From positions 1-21,314 of the forward strand of contig CAUZDT010000017.1 in NCBI GenBank assembly GCA_963578705.1: 21,314 nt of DNA, read 5' to 3'. Made by a program: the position numbers and the translations under genes. Positions 7,824-15,323 of this stretch are shown here, piece after piece. The notes below the pieces were generated by a model. It worked only from the letters and a program-made list of their open reading frames with translations. It did no database searches and was not told the DNA's origin. The stretch is from UBA8886 sp963578705 (GTDB lineage Archaea > Thermoplasmatota > Poseidoniia > MGIII > CG-Epi1). Positions within the stretch are counted from its first letter, which is position 1. Every line of letters begins with the position of its first letter.

Positions 7824-8602
7824 TGGCGCACACGGCGCTGCTTTACTTCGTCGGCCCCGCCGGGGCTGGGAAGTCGACGCTGGTCGCGACGCTCAAGGAG
7901 TGGCTCACGCTACAGCGTTTCGACCCCATCGCCGTTAACCTCGACCCGGGCGCCGAGACGATTCCCTACGCGCCTGATATCGACGTGCGTGAGCGGCTGA
8001 CGCTGCGCGACGTGATGGCCGAATACGGCCTCGGCCCCAACGGGGCGCAGGTCGTCTGCGCCGACCTGCTGGCGGTCGAGCTGGAGTGGCTACAGAAAGA
8101 AATTGAGGCGCTCAACTGCGACTACGTCATGGTCGATACTCCGGGACAGACCGAGTTATTCCTCTACCGCGAGGCGCCACGCGTTTTCGTCGATGGTCTC
8201 TCGTCACGCACCGGGCTGGTGATGCTCTTCGACCCGCTACTGTCGCGCACCCCTACGGGTTTCGTGACGCAGCTGCTGCTCGCCGCGGCGGCGCACCTGC
8301 GTTTCCCGGTGCCGATGTTCCCTGTCCTGACCAAGTCGGACCTGCTCGAGCCCGAGGAACTGGACCGCATCCTTAGCTGGGCCGCCGACCTCGAGGTGCT
8401 GCGCGGCGACATGCCGCCCGGCGAGGGGATGAGTGCGATTCTTTCGGGCGAGCTGCTGCGGGTGCTACAGACGCTGGCGCTCGAGAGCCAGCTGGTGGCG
8501 GTCTCGGCGCGCGAGGGCGAAGGGATGGACGGGCTCTATGCGCTCATCCAGTCCGCCTTCGCCGGCGGCGAGGACCTCGAGGCGCACGTCGATGCGCACT
8601 AG
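7823..8602 (+). CDS. GPN-loop GTPase
   Basis: A 259-residue GPN-loop GTPase, a SIMIBI-class P-loop NTPase found in archaea and eukaryotes. Eukaryotic relatives (Npa3/GPN1-3) help assemble RNA polymerase II; the archaeal role is less clear. Visible motifs are the P-loop GPAGAGKST (11-19), the diagnostic Gly-Pro-Asn in GLGPNGAQ (71-73), switch DTPGQTE (105-111), base-specificity motif TKSD (170-173), and a G5-like VSAREG near the C-terminus. The length is normal for the archaeal family. The ATG overlaps the stop of the CARDB surface-protein gene by one base, so it is probably translated by coupling from that mRNA. No obvious functional link explains that pairing. Confidence 0.95.
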   Translation: MAHTALLYFVGPAGAGKSTLVATLKEWLTLQRFDPIAVNLDPGAETIPYAPDIDVRERLTLRDVMAEYGLGPNGAQVVCADLLAVELEWLQKEIEALNCDYVMVDTPGQTELFLYREAPRVFVDGLSSRTGLVMLFDPLLSRTPTGFVTQLLLAAAAHLRFPVPMFPVLTKSDLLEPEELDRILSWAADLEVLRGDMPPGEGMSAILSGELLRVLQTLALESQLVAVSAREGEGMDGLYALIQSAFAGGEDLEAHVDAH

Positions 8603-8604
8603 CA

Positions 8605-8610
8605 TTAAAT
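8605..8610 (+). promoter_or_regulatory. TATA-like box for the leucine-catabolism operon
   Basis: TTAAAT on the plus strand, just after the GPN GTPase stop. It is centred 24.5 nt upstream of the ATG at 8632. It would start a leaderless mRNA for the hydratase and the three carboxylase genes. Confidence 0.55.
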
Positions 8611-8631
8611 CCCGCGACCTCTCGCCGCCAG

Positions 8632-9384
8632 ATGGCAGCCGCGCCGGAGGTCCGTATCGAGTCCCGCGACGACGTCCTGCGGCTGGTCCTCAACCGCCCC
8701 CGGAAGGGCAACGCGCTGACCCCCGAGATGATGGGCGCGCTGACCGCTGCTTTCGCGGGCGCTGCCGAGCATGTTGGCCTGCGCGCCGTCACGCTGGTGG
8801 GCGAAGGGAAGCAGTTCTGCACCGGCGCCGACCTGGGCTGGATGGCGTCGCCACCGACGGTCGAACAGGGTGAGGCACTCGCCGAGCTGTTCCGCACCAT
8901 CGCCGAGTGCCCGCTGCCGACGTTGGCGCTGGTGAAGGGCGGCTGCTACGGCGGCGCGATGGGGCTGGTGGCGGCGTGCGACTTCGTGCTTGCCGCTCCC
9001 GGCGCCGAATTCGGCTTTACCGAGGTGCGGGTCGGACTCGCGCCGGCGGTCATCTCGCCCTGGGCGATGCAGCGGCTCGGCGTGGCGCGCACGCGCGAGC
9101 TGTTCCTGACCGGCGAGCGTTTCGACACCGCACGGGCGCTCGAGCTGGGGCTGCTCACGAGCGTTGCAGACGACCTCGAAGCGGCGGCGGGCGAATTGCT
9201 CGACGCGCTGCGCGCGGGCGGGCCGCAGGCGCAGCGCGCCATCAAGGAGCTGCTGCTGGGGCGCGACGAGACTTCCGACGAGCGCGACGCGCGGCTGGCG
9301 CGCGCCATCACCGCGCTGCGCGACTCTGACGAAGCCCGGGAGGGCGTCGCAGCCTTCCTTGAAAAGCGCAAGCCGGAGTGGTAG
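8632..9384 (+). CDS. liuC: Enoyl-CoA hydratase family, probable methylglutaconyl-CoA hydratase
   Basis: A 250-residue crotonase-fold protein. The segment FCTGADLGWM (62-71) is close to the SAGADLxWM signature of bacterial LiuC, the 3-methylglutaconyl-CoA hydratase of leucine breakdown. The next landmarks are YGGAMGLVAACD (106-117) and FGFTEVRVGLAPAVISP (127-143). They match LiuC better than ordinary enoyl-CoA hydratases: the first catalytic Glu position of the latter (GGxxE) is Gly here, while the second Glu is kept as Glu131. The reaction would hydrate 3-methylglutaconyl-CoA to HMG-CoA, directly after the carboxylase encoded by the next three genes. The stop codon is immediately followed by the ATG of the biotin carboxylase gene. 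Substrate assignment leans on this context. Confidence 0.85.
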   Translation: MAAAPEVRIESRDDVLRLVLNRPRKGNALTPEMMGALTAAFAGAAEHVGLRAVTLVGEGKQFCTGADLGWMASPPTVEQGEALAELFRTIAECPLPTLALVKGGCYGGAMGLVAACDFVLAAPGAEFGFTEVRVGLAPAVISPWAMQRLGVARTRELFLTGERFDTARALELGLLTSVADDLEAAAGELLDALRAGGPQAQRAIKELLLGRDETSDERDARLARAITALRDSDEAREGVAAFLEKRKPEW

Positions 9385-10857
9385 ATGCGGCGGGTACTGG
9401 TCGCGAACCGGGGCGAGATTGCGTGCAGGGTCATCCGCGGCTGTCGCGAGCTCGGACTCGCGACGGTCGCCGTGTATTCGGAACCGGACGCGAACGCGCC
9501 GCACGTGCGGCTCGCCCACGAGGCGGTCGCCCTCGGGCCAGCGGCGCCAGCCGAGAGCTACCTCAACGCCGGGAAGATTATCGCGGCGGCGCGCTCGAGC
9601 CGCGCCGACACCATCCATCCCGGCTACGGCTTCCTCTCCGAGAACGGCGACTTCGCCGCCGCGGTCGAGGAAGCGGGGCTGGTATTCATCGGCCCGACCG
9701 CGGAGACGATTCGCCAGATGGGTGACAAGTCGGCCGCCAAGGCGCTGATGCAGGCGGCGGACGTCCCCGTCATCCCGGGGCAGGCCGGGGTTGTCGAGGA
9801 TAATTTTGCAGCGGTTGCCGAAAAAATAGGCTATCCGCTGCTGGTCAAGGCAGTCGCCGGTGGCGGCGGCAAGGGGATGCGCGTCGTAGAGGCCGCCGAC
9901 GGCCTTGAGGCGGCCGTCGAGGCGGCACGGCACGAGGCGGAGGCGGCTTTTGGCGACGGCCGACTTCTCCTCGAACAGTATATAAACCGGCCACGCCACA
10001 TTGAGGTGCAAATCCTGGCTGATAATGCGGGCCATACGGTGCACCTCGGCGAGCGCGAATGCTCGGTCCAGCGACGGCACCAGAAAGTCATCGAGGAGGC
10101 GCCGTCGCTCGCGCTGACGCCCGAACTGCGCGAGCAGATGGGTGCGGTGGCCGTCGCAGCCGCAACGGCGGTCGGCTACCGCAACGCCGGCACGGTCGAG
10201 TTCCTGTTTCAGGACGGGGAATTCTGGTTCCTCGAGATGAACACGCGTTTGCAGGTCGAGCATGGCGTTACCGAACTGGTGTACGGCGTCGACCTCGTCA
10301 AATGGCAGCTGCGGATTGCCGCCGGCGAGCCGCTGACGCTGCAGCAGTCCGACATCGCGCCACGCGGCCACGCCATCGAGTGCCGTGTCTACGCCGAGGA
10401 CCCGGCGCGCAACTTCCTGCCGTCGCCCGGCCGCATTCGGCGGCTACGCGAACCGGCAGGGCCGGGAATCCGCGTCGACTCCGGCATCGCCGAAGGCCAG
10501 CAAATCGGCAGTGACTACGACCCGCTGCTCGCCAAGCTGCTGGCGTACGACGCGACTCGCGAGGACGCGCTCGACCGCATGGGGCAGGCGCTGCGCGACT
10601 ACGTTATCCTCGGGCCGCCGACCAACCTCGCGCACCTCGAGGCGCTGCTGCGCCACGATGCGTTCCGCGCGGGCGAGTTGGACACGCATTTTATCGAGAC
10701 CCACTTCGCCGACTGGGCGCCCGTGCCCCCGCCGCTGGAGGCGCTCGTCGCGGCGGGCGCAACCCGCAGCGGCAGTGGCCGGCCGCCGACGACGGCGGCT
10801 GGCCGCGACCCGTGGTCGCCGTGGGGCGGGCACTCCGGCTGGCGGCAGGGGGTGTGA
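9385..10857 (+). CDS. Biotin carboxylase subunit of acyl-CoA (probably methylcrotonyl-CoA) carboxylase
   Basis: A 490-residue biotin carboxylase that uses ATP and bicarbonate to carboxylate the biotin on the carrier protein. The N-terminal domain begins RRVLVANRGEIACRV. The ATP-grasp Gly-rich loop is GGGGKGMR (159-166). ECSVQRRHQKVIEEAP (225-240) and EMNTRLQVEH (284-293) are the active-site motifs. Residue 294 is Gly where the family almost always has Pro (EHPVTE). In methylcrotonyl-CoA carboxylases the biotin carboxylase is usually fused to the carrier in an alpha chain of about 650-700 residues. Here the chain ends at GWRQGV and the next gene supplies the rest, with a TGATG overlap. The neighbouring carboxyltransferase and LiuC-type hydratase point to 3-methylcrotonyl-CoA as substrate. 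Confidence 0.93.
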   Translation: MRRVLVANRGEIACRVIRGCRELGLATVAVYSEPDANAPHVRLAHEAVALGPAAPAESYLNAGKIIAAARSSRADTIHPGYGFLSENGDFAAAVEEAGLVFIGPTAETIRQMGDKSAAKALMQAADVPVIPGQAGVVEDNFAAVAEKIGYPLLVKAVAGGGGKGMRVVEAADGLEAAVEAARHEAEAAFGDGRLLLEQYINRPRHIEVQILADNAGHTVHLGERECSVQRRHQKVIEEAPSLALTPELREQMGAVAVAAATAVGYRNAGTVEFLFQDGEFWFLEMNTRLQVEHGVTELVYGVDLVKWQLRIAAGEPLTLQQSDIAPRGHAIECRVYAEDPARNFLPSPGRIRRLREPAGPGIRVDSGIAEGQQIGSDYDPLLAKLLAYDATREDALDRMGQALRDYVILGPPTNLAHLEALLRHDAFRAGELDTHFIETHFADWAPVPPPLEALVAAGATRSGSGRPPTTAAGRDPWSPWGGHSGWRQGV

Positions 10858-11345
10858 TGTCGCAAACCTTCCGCTGCGGCGATTCGCAGCACACCGTTGC
10901 GCTGAAATTGCGCGGCGACGATTTTTCAGGCGAGGTTGACGGCGAGCCGGCCGAAGGGCATCTCGAGCAGCTCGGGGAGGGGCTCTACGAAATCGACGCC
11001 GGAAGCGGTGCGGTGCAGGTGCATATCGTCCGCGACGGCCGCCGCACCTGGGTCCACTGCTGCGGGCAGGCGTGGGAGCTCGAGCGCGTTGCCGCGGCCC
11101 GCAGCGGCGAGCCGGAGGCGGCGAGCGACCAGCTGCTCTCGCCGATTACCGGCAAGCTGGTCGAGCTGCGTGTTTCCGCAGGCGATTCGGTCGCGAAAGG
11201 CGACACTCTCGCAATCCTGGAGGCGATGAAGATGGAGCACCGGCTGCGCGCGCCGCGCGACGGTATGGTGGCGCAGGTGACCGCGACTGTGCCGGGCGGG
11301 CAGGTGCGCGAACGCGAGCTGGTGGTTGAGCTGGAGGCGGCCTGA
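10857..11345 (+). CDS. Biotin carboxyl carrier subunit
   Basis: A 162-residue protein. Residues 1-80 are a beta-rich segment resembling the region between the carboxylase and carrier domains of single-chain alpha subunits (the BT domain). The C-terminal biotinyl domain starts LLSPITGKLVELRV near residue 93 and carries the biotinylation motif EAMKMEH (122-128), with Lys125 as the acceptor. It shuttles carboxybiotin between the biotin carboxylase and the carboxyltransferase. The frame opens earlier, at 10812, but the ATG at 10857 overlaps the upstream stop (TGATG) and gives a sensible N-terminus. Its own stop overlaps the next ATG the same way, so all three carboxylase subunits are coupled. Confidence 0.92.
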   Translation: MSQTFRCGDSQHTVALKLRGDDFSGEVDGEPAEGHLEQLGEGLYEIDAGSGAVQVHIVRDGRRTWVHCCGQAWELERVAAARSGEPEAASDQLLSPITGKLVELRVSAGDSVAKGDTLAILEAMKMEHRLRAPRDGMVAQVTATVPGGQVRERELVVELEAA

Positions 11346-12952
11346 TGGAGCCGCTCGCGAGCAGCGTCGACACCGCCGACCCCGAATTCCACGCCAGCCG
11401 GGAGCGCAACCGCGTGCTGGTGGTGGAGCTGAATGAGCGGCTGGCGCAGGCGCGGCAGGGTGGCCCTGCGAAGTCGGTCGAGCGCCACCGCGCGCGCGGC
11501 AAGCTGCCGGTGCGCGAGCGAATTGACGCGCTGCTCGACCCGGGCGCGCCGTTTCTGGAGTTTTCGACGCTCGCCGCCGACGGGGTTTACGACGACCCGG
11601 TGGCGGCGGCCGGCATCGTGACCGGCATCGGCGTCGTCCATGGGCGTGAGGTGATGGTCGTCGCCAACGACGCGACGGTCAAGGGAGGCACCTACTACCC
11701 CCTGACCGTGAAGAAGCACTTGCGCGCGCAGGAAGTGGCCGCCGAGAACCGGCTCCCCTGCATCTATCTCGTCGATAGCGGCGGCGCGTTCCTGCCGAAG
11801 CAGGACGAGGTCTTCCCCGACCGCGAGCATTTCGGCCGCATATTCTACAATCAAGCGCAGATGTCGGCCGCCGGCATCGCGCAGGTCGCGGTCGTCCTTG
11901 GCAGCTGCACCGCCGGCGGCGCGTATGTCCCGGCGATGAGCGACGAGACCGTCATCGTCCGCGAGCAGGGCACCATCTTCCTGGCGGGGCCGCCGTTGGT
12001 AAAGGCCGCCACCGGCGAGGACGTGACGGCGGAGGAACTGGGCGGTGCCGACGTGCACTGCCGCGAAAGCGGCGTCAGCGACCATATTGCTGAGGACGAC
12101 CAGCACGCGCTCGAAATCACCCGCTCAATCCTTGAGAACCTGAATCGCTCCCCGAAGGCGAAGCTGGAGGTGGCGCCGCCCGAGGAGCCGCTGCACGACC
12201 CGGCTGAAATCTACGGTATCCTGCCAAGCGATTCGCGGCAGCCGTTCGACGTGCGCGAAATCATCGCGCGCATGGTCGACGGCTCGCGCTTCCACGAGTT
12301 CAAGCCGCTCTACGGGCAGACGCTGGTGACCGGCTTCGGGCGGCTGATGGGCTACCCCGTTGGGATTCTTGCCAACAACGGCGTGCTCTTTTCCGAGTCG
12401 GCGCTGAAAGGCACGCACTTCATTGAGATGTGCTGCCAGCGCGGCATCCCGCTGCTCTTCCTGCAGAACATAACCGGCTTCATGGTCGGCCGCGAATATG
12501 AGTCGGGCGGCATCGCCAAGGATGGCGCCAAGATGGTGATGGCGGTCTCCAACGCCCGCGTCCCGAAGTTCACGGTCATCATCGGCGGCAGCTTTGGCGC
12601 CGGTAACTACGGCATGTGCGGCCGCGCCTACGGGCCGCGCCAGCTCTGGATGTGGCCCAATGCGCGCATCTCGGTGATGGGCGGCGAGCAGGCGGCTGAC
12701 GTGCTCGCGACCGTCAAACAGCAGCAGCTCGAGGCGGCCGGCAAGTCGCTCTCCGCAAAAGCCCGGGAGGAAATACGCGCTCCGATTCTCGAGAAATACG
12801 AGCGTGAGGGGAGCGCATACTACTCGACCGCGCGGCTCTGGGACGACGGCATCATCAACCCGCTCGATACCCGCATGGTCGTCGCGCTCGGCATCTCGGC
12901 GGCGCTCAACGGCGAGATGCCGGAAACGCGGTTTGGTGTTTTCAGGATGTAA
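11345..12952 (+). CDS. liuB: Methylcrotonyl-CoA carboxylase carboxyltransferase (beta) subunit
   Basis: A 535-residue carboxyltransferase that transfers CO2 from biotin to the acyl-CoA. Long stretches match methylcrotonyl-CoA carboxylase beta rather than propionyl- or acetyl-CoA carboxylases: KGGTYYPLTVKKHLRAQE near residue 117, PCIYLVDSGGAFLPKQDEVF near 138, HFGRIFYNQAQMS near 160, and GTIFLAGPPLVKAATGE near 210. The C-terminal half has FLQNITGFMVGREYE and the GGSFGAGNYGMCGRAY loop that helps form the oxyanion site. The length is normal. The ATG overlaps the carrier-gene stop (TGATG). With the LiuC-type hydratase, the operon covers two consecutive steps of leucine degradation. The acyl-CoA dehydrogenase and HMG-CoA lyase are not in this window. 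Confidence 0.94.
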   Translation: MEPLASSVDTADPEFHASRERNRVLVVELNERLAQARQGGPAKSVERHRARGKLPVRERIDALLDPGAPFLEFSTLAADGVYDDPVAAAGIVTGIGVVHGREVMVVANDATVKGGTYYPLTVKKHLRAQEVAAENRLPCIYLVDSGGAFLPKQDEVFPDREHFGRIFYNQAQMSAAGIAQVAVVLGSCTAGGAYVPAMSDETVIVREQGTIFLAGPPLVKAATGEDVTAEELGGADVHCRESGVSDHIAEDDQHALEITRSILENLNRSPKAKLEVAPPEEPLHDPAEIYGILPSDSRQPFDVREIIARMVDGSRFHEFKPLYGQTLVTGFGRLMGYPVGILANNGVLFSESALKGTHFIEMCCQRGIPLLFLQNITGFMVGREYESGGIAKDGAKMVMAVSNARVPKFTVIIGGSFGAGNYGMCGRAYGPRQLWMWPNARISVMGGEQAADVLATVKQQQLEAAGKSLSAKAREEIRAPILEKYEREGSAYYSTARLWDDGIINPLDTRMVVALGISAALNGEMPETRFGVFRM

Positions 12953-12956
12953 CCGT

Positions 12957-12962
12957 TTTATA
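12957..12962 (+). promoter_or_regulatory. TATA-like box for the two-gene small-protein unit
   Basis: TTTATA within an AT-rich patch directly after the carboxyltransferase stop. It is centred 24.5 nt from the ATG at 12984, which fits leaderless initiation and supports that short gene as real. Confidence 0.55.
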
Positions 12963-12983
12963 CCACCTCCCTTCGGCGCCGAT

Positions 12984-13178
12984 ATGGAGGAGTCCATCTG
13001 CCAGATTGAGATTGAGTCGGCGGAAACCGACTTCGTGGCGCGGGTGACGACCGGTATGGGCGGTGCGCGCGAGATACGGAGCATCCGCTTCGATTCGCTG
13101 CTGAATCTCCTGATGTCCGAGCTGCACGCCGAGTTCGAGCCCGATTTGCAGGGTGAAGAAACTGAGCCCGATTACTGA
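12984..13178 (+). CDS. Small acidic protein of unknown function
   Basis: A 64-residue soluble acidic protein that I do not recognise. It begins MEESICQIEIESAET and ends in an acidic tail (EETEPDY). The middle contains a likely helix (SLLNLLMSELHAEFE, about residues 38-52) after an alternating beta-like stretch. The frame is open upstream inside the carboxyltransferase gene, but the ATG at 12984 is chosen because a TATA-like box lies 24.5 nt before it. The stop overlaps the ATG of the next tiny gene (TGATG), an arrangement shared by genuine neighbours here. There is no signal peptide, membrane segment or metal motif. Confidence 0.65.
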   Translation: MEESICQIEIESAETDFVARVTTGMGGAREIRSIRFDSLLNLLMSELHAEFEPDLQGEETEPDY

Positions 13179-13342
13179 TGGGCTGGCTCGCGGTGGCTGG
13201 GGTCGCCCTCGGCGTCGCGGCCGCCTGGGCGGTGCTGCGCTACGCGGCGCAGAAGCGCGGCGGGAAACGACCGTCGCTCGGCGAGCTGATGTTCCCGGTG
13301 CACCACACCGACCGCCGGCAGGACGATGAACGCGAAGATTAG
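13178..13342 (+). CDS. Small single-pass membrane protein of unknown function
   Basis: A 54-residue reading frame that begins in a TGATG overlap with the preceding gene and ends TAG at 13342. Residues 2-21 are a hydrophobic helix (GWLAVAGVALGVAAAWAVL). A basic stretch follows (QKRGGKRP), then a charged tail ending DDEREDstop. By the positive-inside rule the tail should be cytoplasmic. No family is recognised. The coupled start and the membrane-helix-plus-basic-stop-transfer pattern favour a real gene over chance. It could be the membrane partner of the acidic 64-residue protein, which is inference. Codon use is GC-rich like the neighbours. Confidence 0.55.
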   Translation: MGWLAVAGVALGVAAAWAVLRYAAQKRGGKRPSLGELMFPVHHTDRRQDDERED

Positions 13343-13401
13343 CGCCGCCTGCGGGTCGCCTTGCGGGGCTGCCGGAGGGGTGTTTGGCGCAGAGGGAACC
13401 G

Positions 13402-13409
13402 TTAATTAT
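13402..13409 (+). promoter_or_regulatory. TATA-like box for the PKD-repeat surface protein gene
   Basis: TTAATTAT on the plus strand, centred 25.5 nt upstream of the ATG at 13431. It decides that start over an earlier in-frame ATG at 13326, which overlaps the upstream small gene and would put 35 extra residues before the signal peptide. Confidence 0.6.
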
Positions 13410-13430
13410 CCGGTAGGCTCACGGCGGTGG

Positions 13431-15320
13431 ATGCGCCAAGGTGTGCTCGTGCTGTCCCTGCTGGGGCTCGCACTGCTTGTCGCCGCCGGTTCCGAGGCGG
13501 CTGTCCCTGAAGCAACTATCATGCTGATTGATCCGCAGGTGGTTGACCAGCAGTCGGGCGAGACGGTCAGGTTCGAGGGGGACTATCACGATGAGGACGA
13601 CGACCAGTTGCAGGAGGTCTACTGGAACTCCTCGCTGGACGGCGTAATCCATTCCGGCGGGCAGATGGCGGACATGATGTTCGAGATGGCGTCGTCGGAT
13701 TTCAGCCGCGGCAACCACAGCATCACGCTCACGGTGCAGGCGGGCGGAGAGTGGAGCGCAGCCGCCGAGAGCTGGCTCAACATCACCGGCACCCCGCCGC
13801 GCAATCCGGAGGCCTCGATTACTATCAACCCACCTACGGTGCACCAGGGCGAGGTAGCGAACTTCGTCGGTGCGGGCGACTACTACGACCCCGCCACCCG
13901 CATCGAGTCCTATCTCTGGACCATCAACGGCGACTGGCTCTCGGACGAGATGACATTTGTCGAGAACGACTTCTCGATTGGGGACCATACCATCGAACTG
14001 GTAGTCACTGACGACTTGGACCAGCAGAGTGAGCCGGTACAGGCAATGCTGAGTGTGCTGCCCCCTATCCCACTGGCTCACATAGATTCCATCTCGCCCA
14101 GTCCCGCCAAGGAGGGGCAGGTAATCACTCTTGCGGGCCACTGCACCGGCGCCAGCGGCGACGTCGAGGTGTGTGACGAGTATCGCTGGGATATCCGCTC
14201 AGGTGATGGCGGCTCGACGCTCTTTAGCCTCTACAACAAGACCGTCACGGTCGACAACCTCACCGAAGGCAACTACAAGGTGTGGTTCCGCATTGTCGAC
14301 AGCAACGGTACCCTCTCACCCTGGGTCTCCGACTCGCTCAGTGTCGGGCTGCCCAACGACCCACCGATGGCGATCATCACCATCATCTCGCCCGACCCGC
14401 GTCCCGGAGGCGGTTTCACGCCCGACTACTACCAGTTTCAGTCGCTTACCTTCAGCGCTACCAGCTCGACCGACGATGACGGCAGCATCATCGGCTGGAA
14501 CTGGGAATATGAGAACGTGACGGTTTCGACGGCTGAAACTTGGGAGGTCACCTTTGACACGCCGGTCGAGAACGCCAAGGCCTACCTACAGGTACAGGAC
14601 GACAACGGGGCCTGGAGCGGCAGCAACTTCCGGCAGTTCTCCATTGTCCCCAACACCCCGCCCAACGCCACCATTCTACTCTCGCCCGCCACGGTCGAGC
14701 CCGATGCGGCTGTGACGCTCAACGGCAGCGGCAGCGATGCCGAAGGCTCTATCGCCGGCTGGGAGTGGTCGCTCGACGGCGTCATCGTCGCGACCGTTCG
14801 GGACACGACCGTCGCCTCCAATACCGCTGGACTGCACGAGGTGACGCTGCGGGTGCTGGACGACGGCGGCCTCTGGAGCGAGCCAGCGACTGCCAGTTTC
14901 ACCGTTACGACGCCTGACGTAGCCGGGCCGAAATACCTTGCCGTCAGTGTCAGCTCTACTTCGGTAGCCGTCAGTGAGGAGCTGGTGATTAACCTCACTG
15001 CCACTACCGGGCCAGTAGAGGAGTTCGAGATAGTTTATGGTGGGCAGACGTTGGTGACCACCGACCGTATTATCGGCATCAGCTTCGACGCCGCCGGCAC
15101 TCACTACATCGACATCACCGTGCGTTGGTCCGACGGCTCGTCATTCGACTCGTCGCGCGACTATTACACCACCACGGTCACCGTCTCCCGCTCGGGCGGC
15201 GGAGGAACCGATGGCGACGGTGATGGTGACGGCAGCGACGGTAGCGGCGGCGGGATTCCCGGCCCCGGCCTGCTGGCGGCGCTGGCGGGACTCGGGCTGG
15301 CGGCACGGCGCAAGCGCTGA
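13431..15320 (+). CDS. Secreted PKD-repeat surface protein with archaeosortase-type C-terminal signal
   Basis: A 629-residue exported protein. The signal peptide is MRQGVLVLSLLGLALLVAAG, ending near SEA. Four to five PKD-like beta-sandwich domains follow, most opening with a proline-rich joint (PPRNPEASI, PPIPLAHI, NDPPMAII, NTPPNATI) and containing the typical D-x-D-G and W-x-W/Y features (SSTDDDGSIIGWNWEYEN, SDAEGSIAGWEWSLDG). One more beta domain comes before a Gly/Asp linker (GGGGTDGDGDGDG). The C-terminus, GIPGPGLLAALAGLGLAARRKR, is a tripartite signal of the PGF-CTERM kind, which archaeosortase would cut and lipid-anchor. Several N-x-S/T sites could be glycosylated. A role as cell-surface adhesin or S-layer-associated protein is inference. 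Confidence 0.88.
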   Translation: MRQGVLVLSLLGLALLVAAGSEAAVPEATIMLIDPQVVDQQSGETVRFEGDYHDEDDDQLQEVYWNSSLDGVIHSGGQMADMMFEMASSDFSRGNHSITLTVQAGGEWSAAAESWLNITGTPPRNPEASITINPPTVHQGEVANFVGAGDYYDPATRIESYLWTINGDWLSDEMTFVENDFSIGDHTIELVVTDDLDQQSEPVQAMLSVLPPIPLAHIDSISPSPAKEGQVITLAGHCTGASGDVEVCDEYRWDIRSGDGGSTLFSLYNKTVTVDNLTEGNYKVWFRIVDSNGTLSPWVSDSLSVGLPNDPPMAIITIISPDPRPGGGFTPDYYQFQSLTFSATSSTDDDGSIIGWNWEYENVTVSTAETWEVTFDTPVENAKAYLQVQDDNGAWSGSNFRQFSIVPNTPPNATILLSPATVEPDAAVTLNGSGSDAEGSIAGWEWSLDGVIVATVRDTTVASNTAGLHEVTLRVLDDGGLWSEPATASFTVTTPDVAGPKYLAVSVSSTSVAVSEELVINLTATTGPVEEFEIVYGGQTLVTTDRIIGISFDAAGTHYIDITVRWSDGSSFDSSRDYYTTTVTVSRSGGGGTDGDGDGDGSDGSGGGIPGPGLLAALAGLGLAARRKR

Positions 15321-15323
15321 AAC

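Noticed and set aside
8605..10371. 588-codon open frame on the minus strand opposite the hydratase and biotin carboxylase genes
   Set aside because: It is antisense to two genes with clear family motifs, reads as Arg/Leu/Ala-rich low-similarity protein, and is expected from GC-rich third-position bias.
10985..13084. Long minus-strand open frames of 373 and 319 codons opposite the carrier and carboxyltransferase genes
   Set aside because: Shadows of strongly conserved plus-strand genes, with no recognisable protein features or start signals.
13326..13430. Earlier ATG for the PKD-repeat protein
   Set aside because: It overlaps the small membrane-protein gene and puts 35 residues ahead of the signal peptide; the ATG at 13431 has a TATA-like box at the right distance.
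15200..15240. Short repeat of GATGGTGACGG-like units
   Set aside because: It is the codon-level repeat of the Gly/Asp linker before the surface anchor, not a CRISPR or mobile-element repeat.
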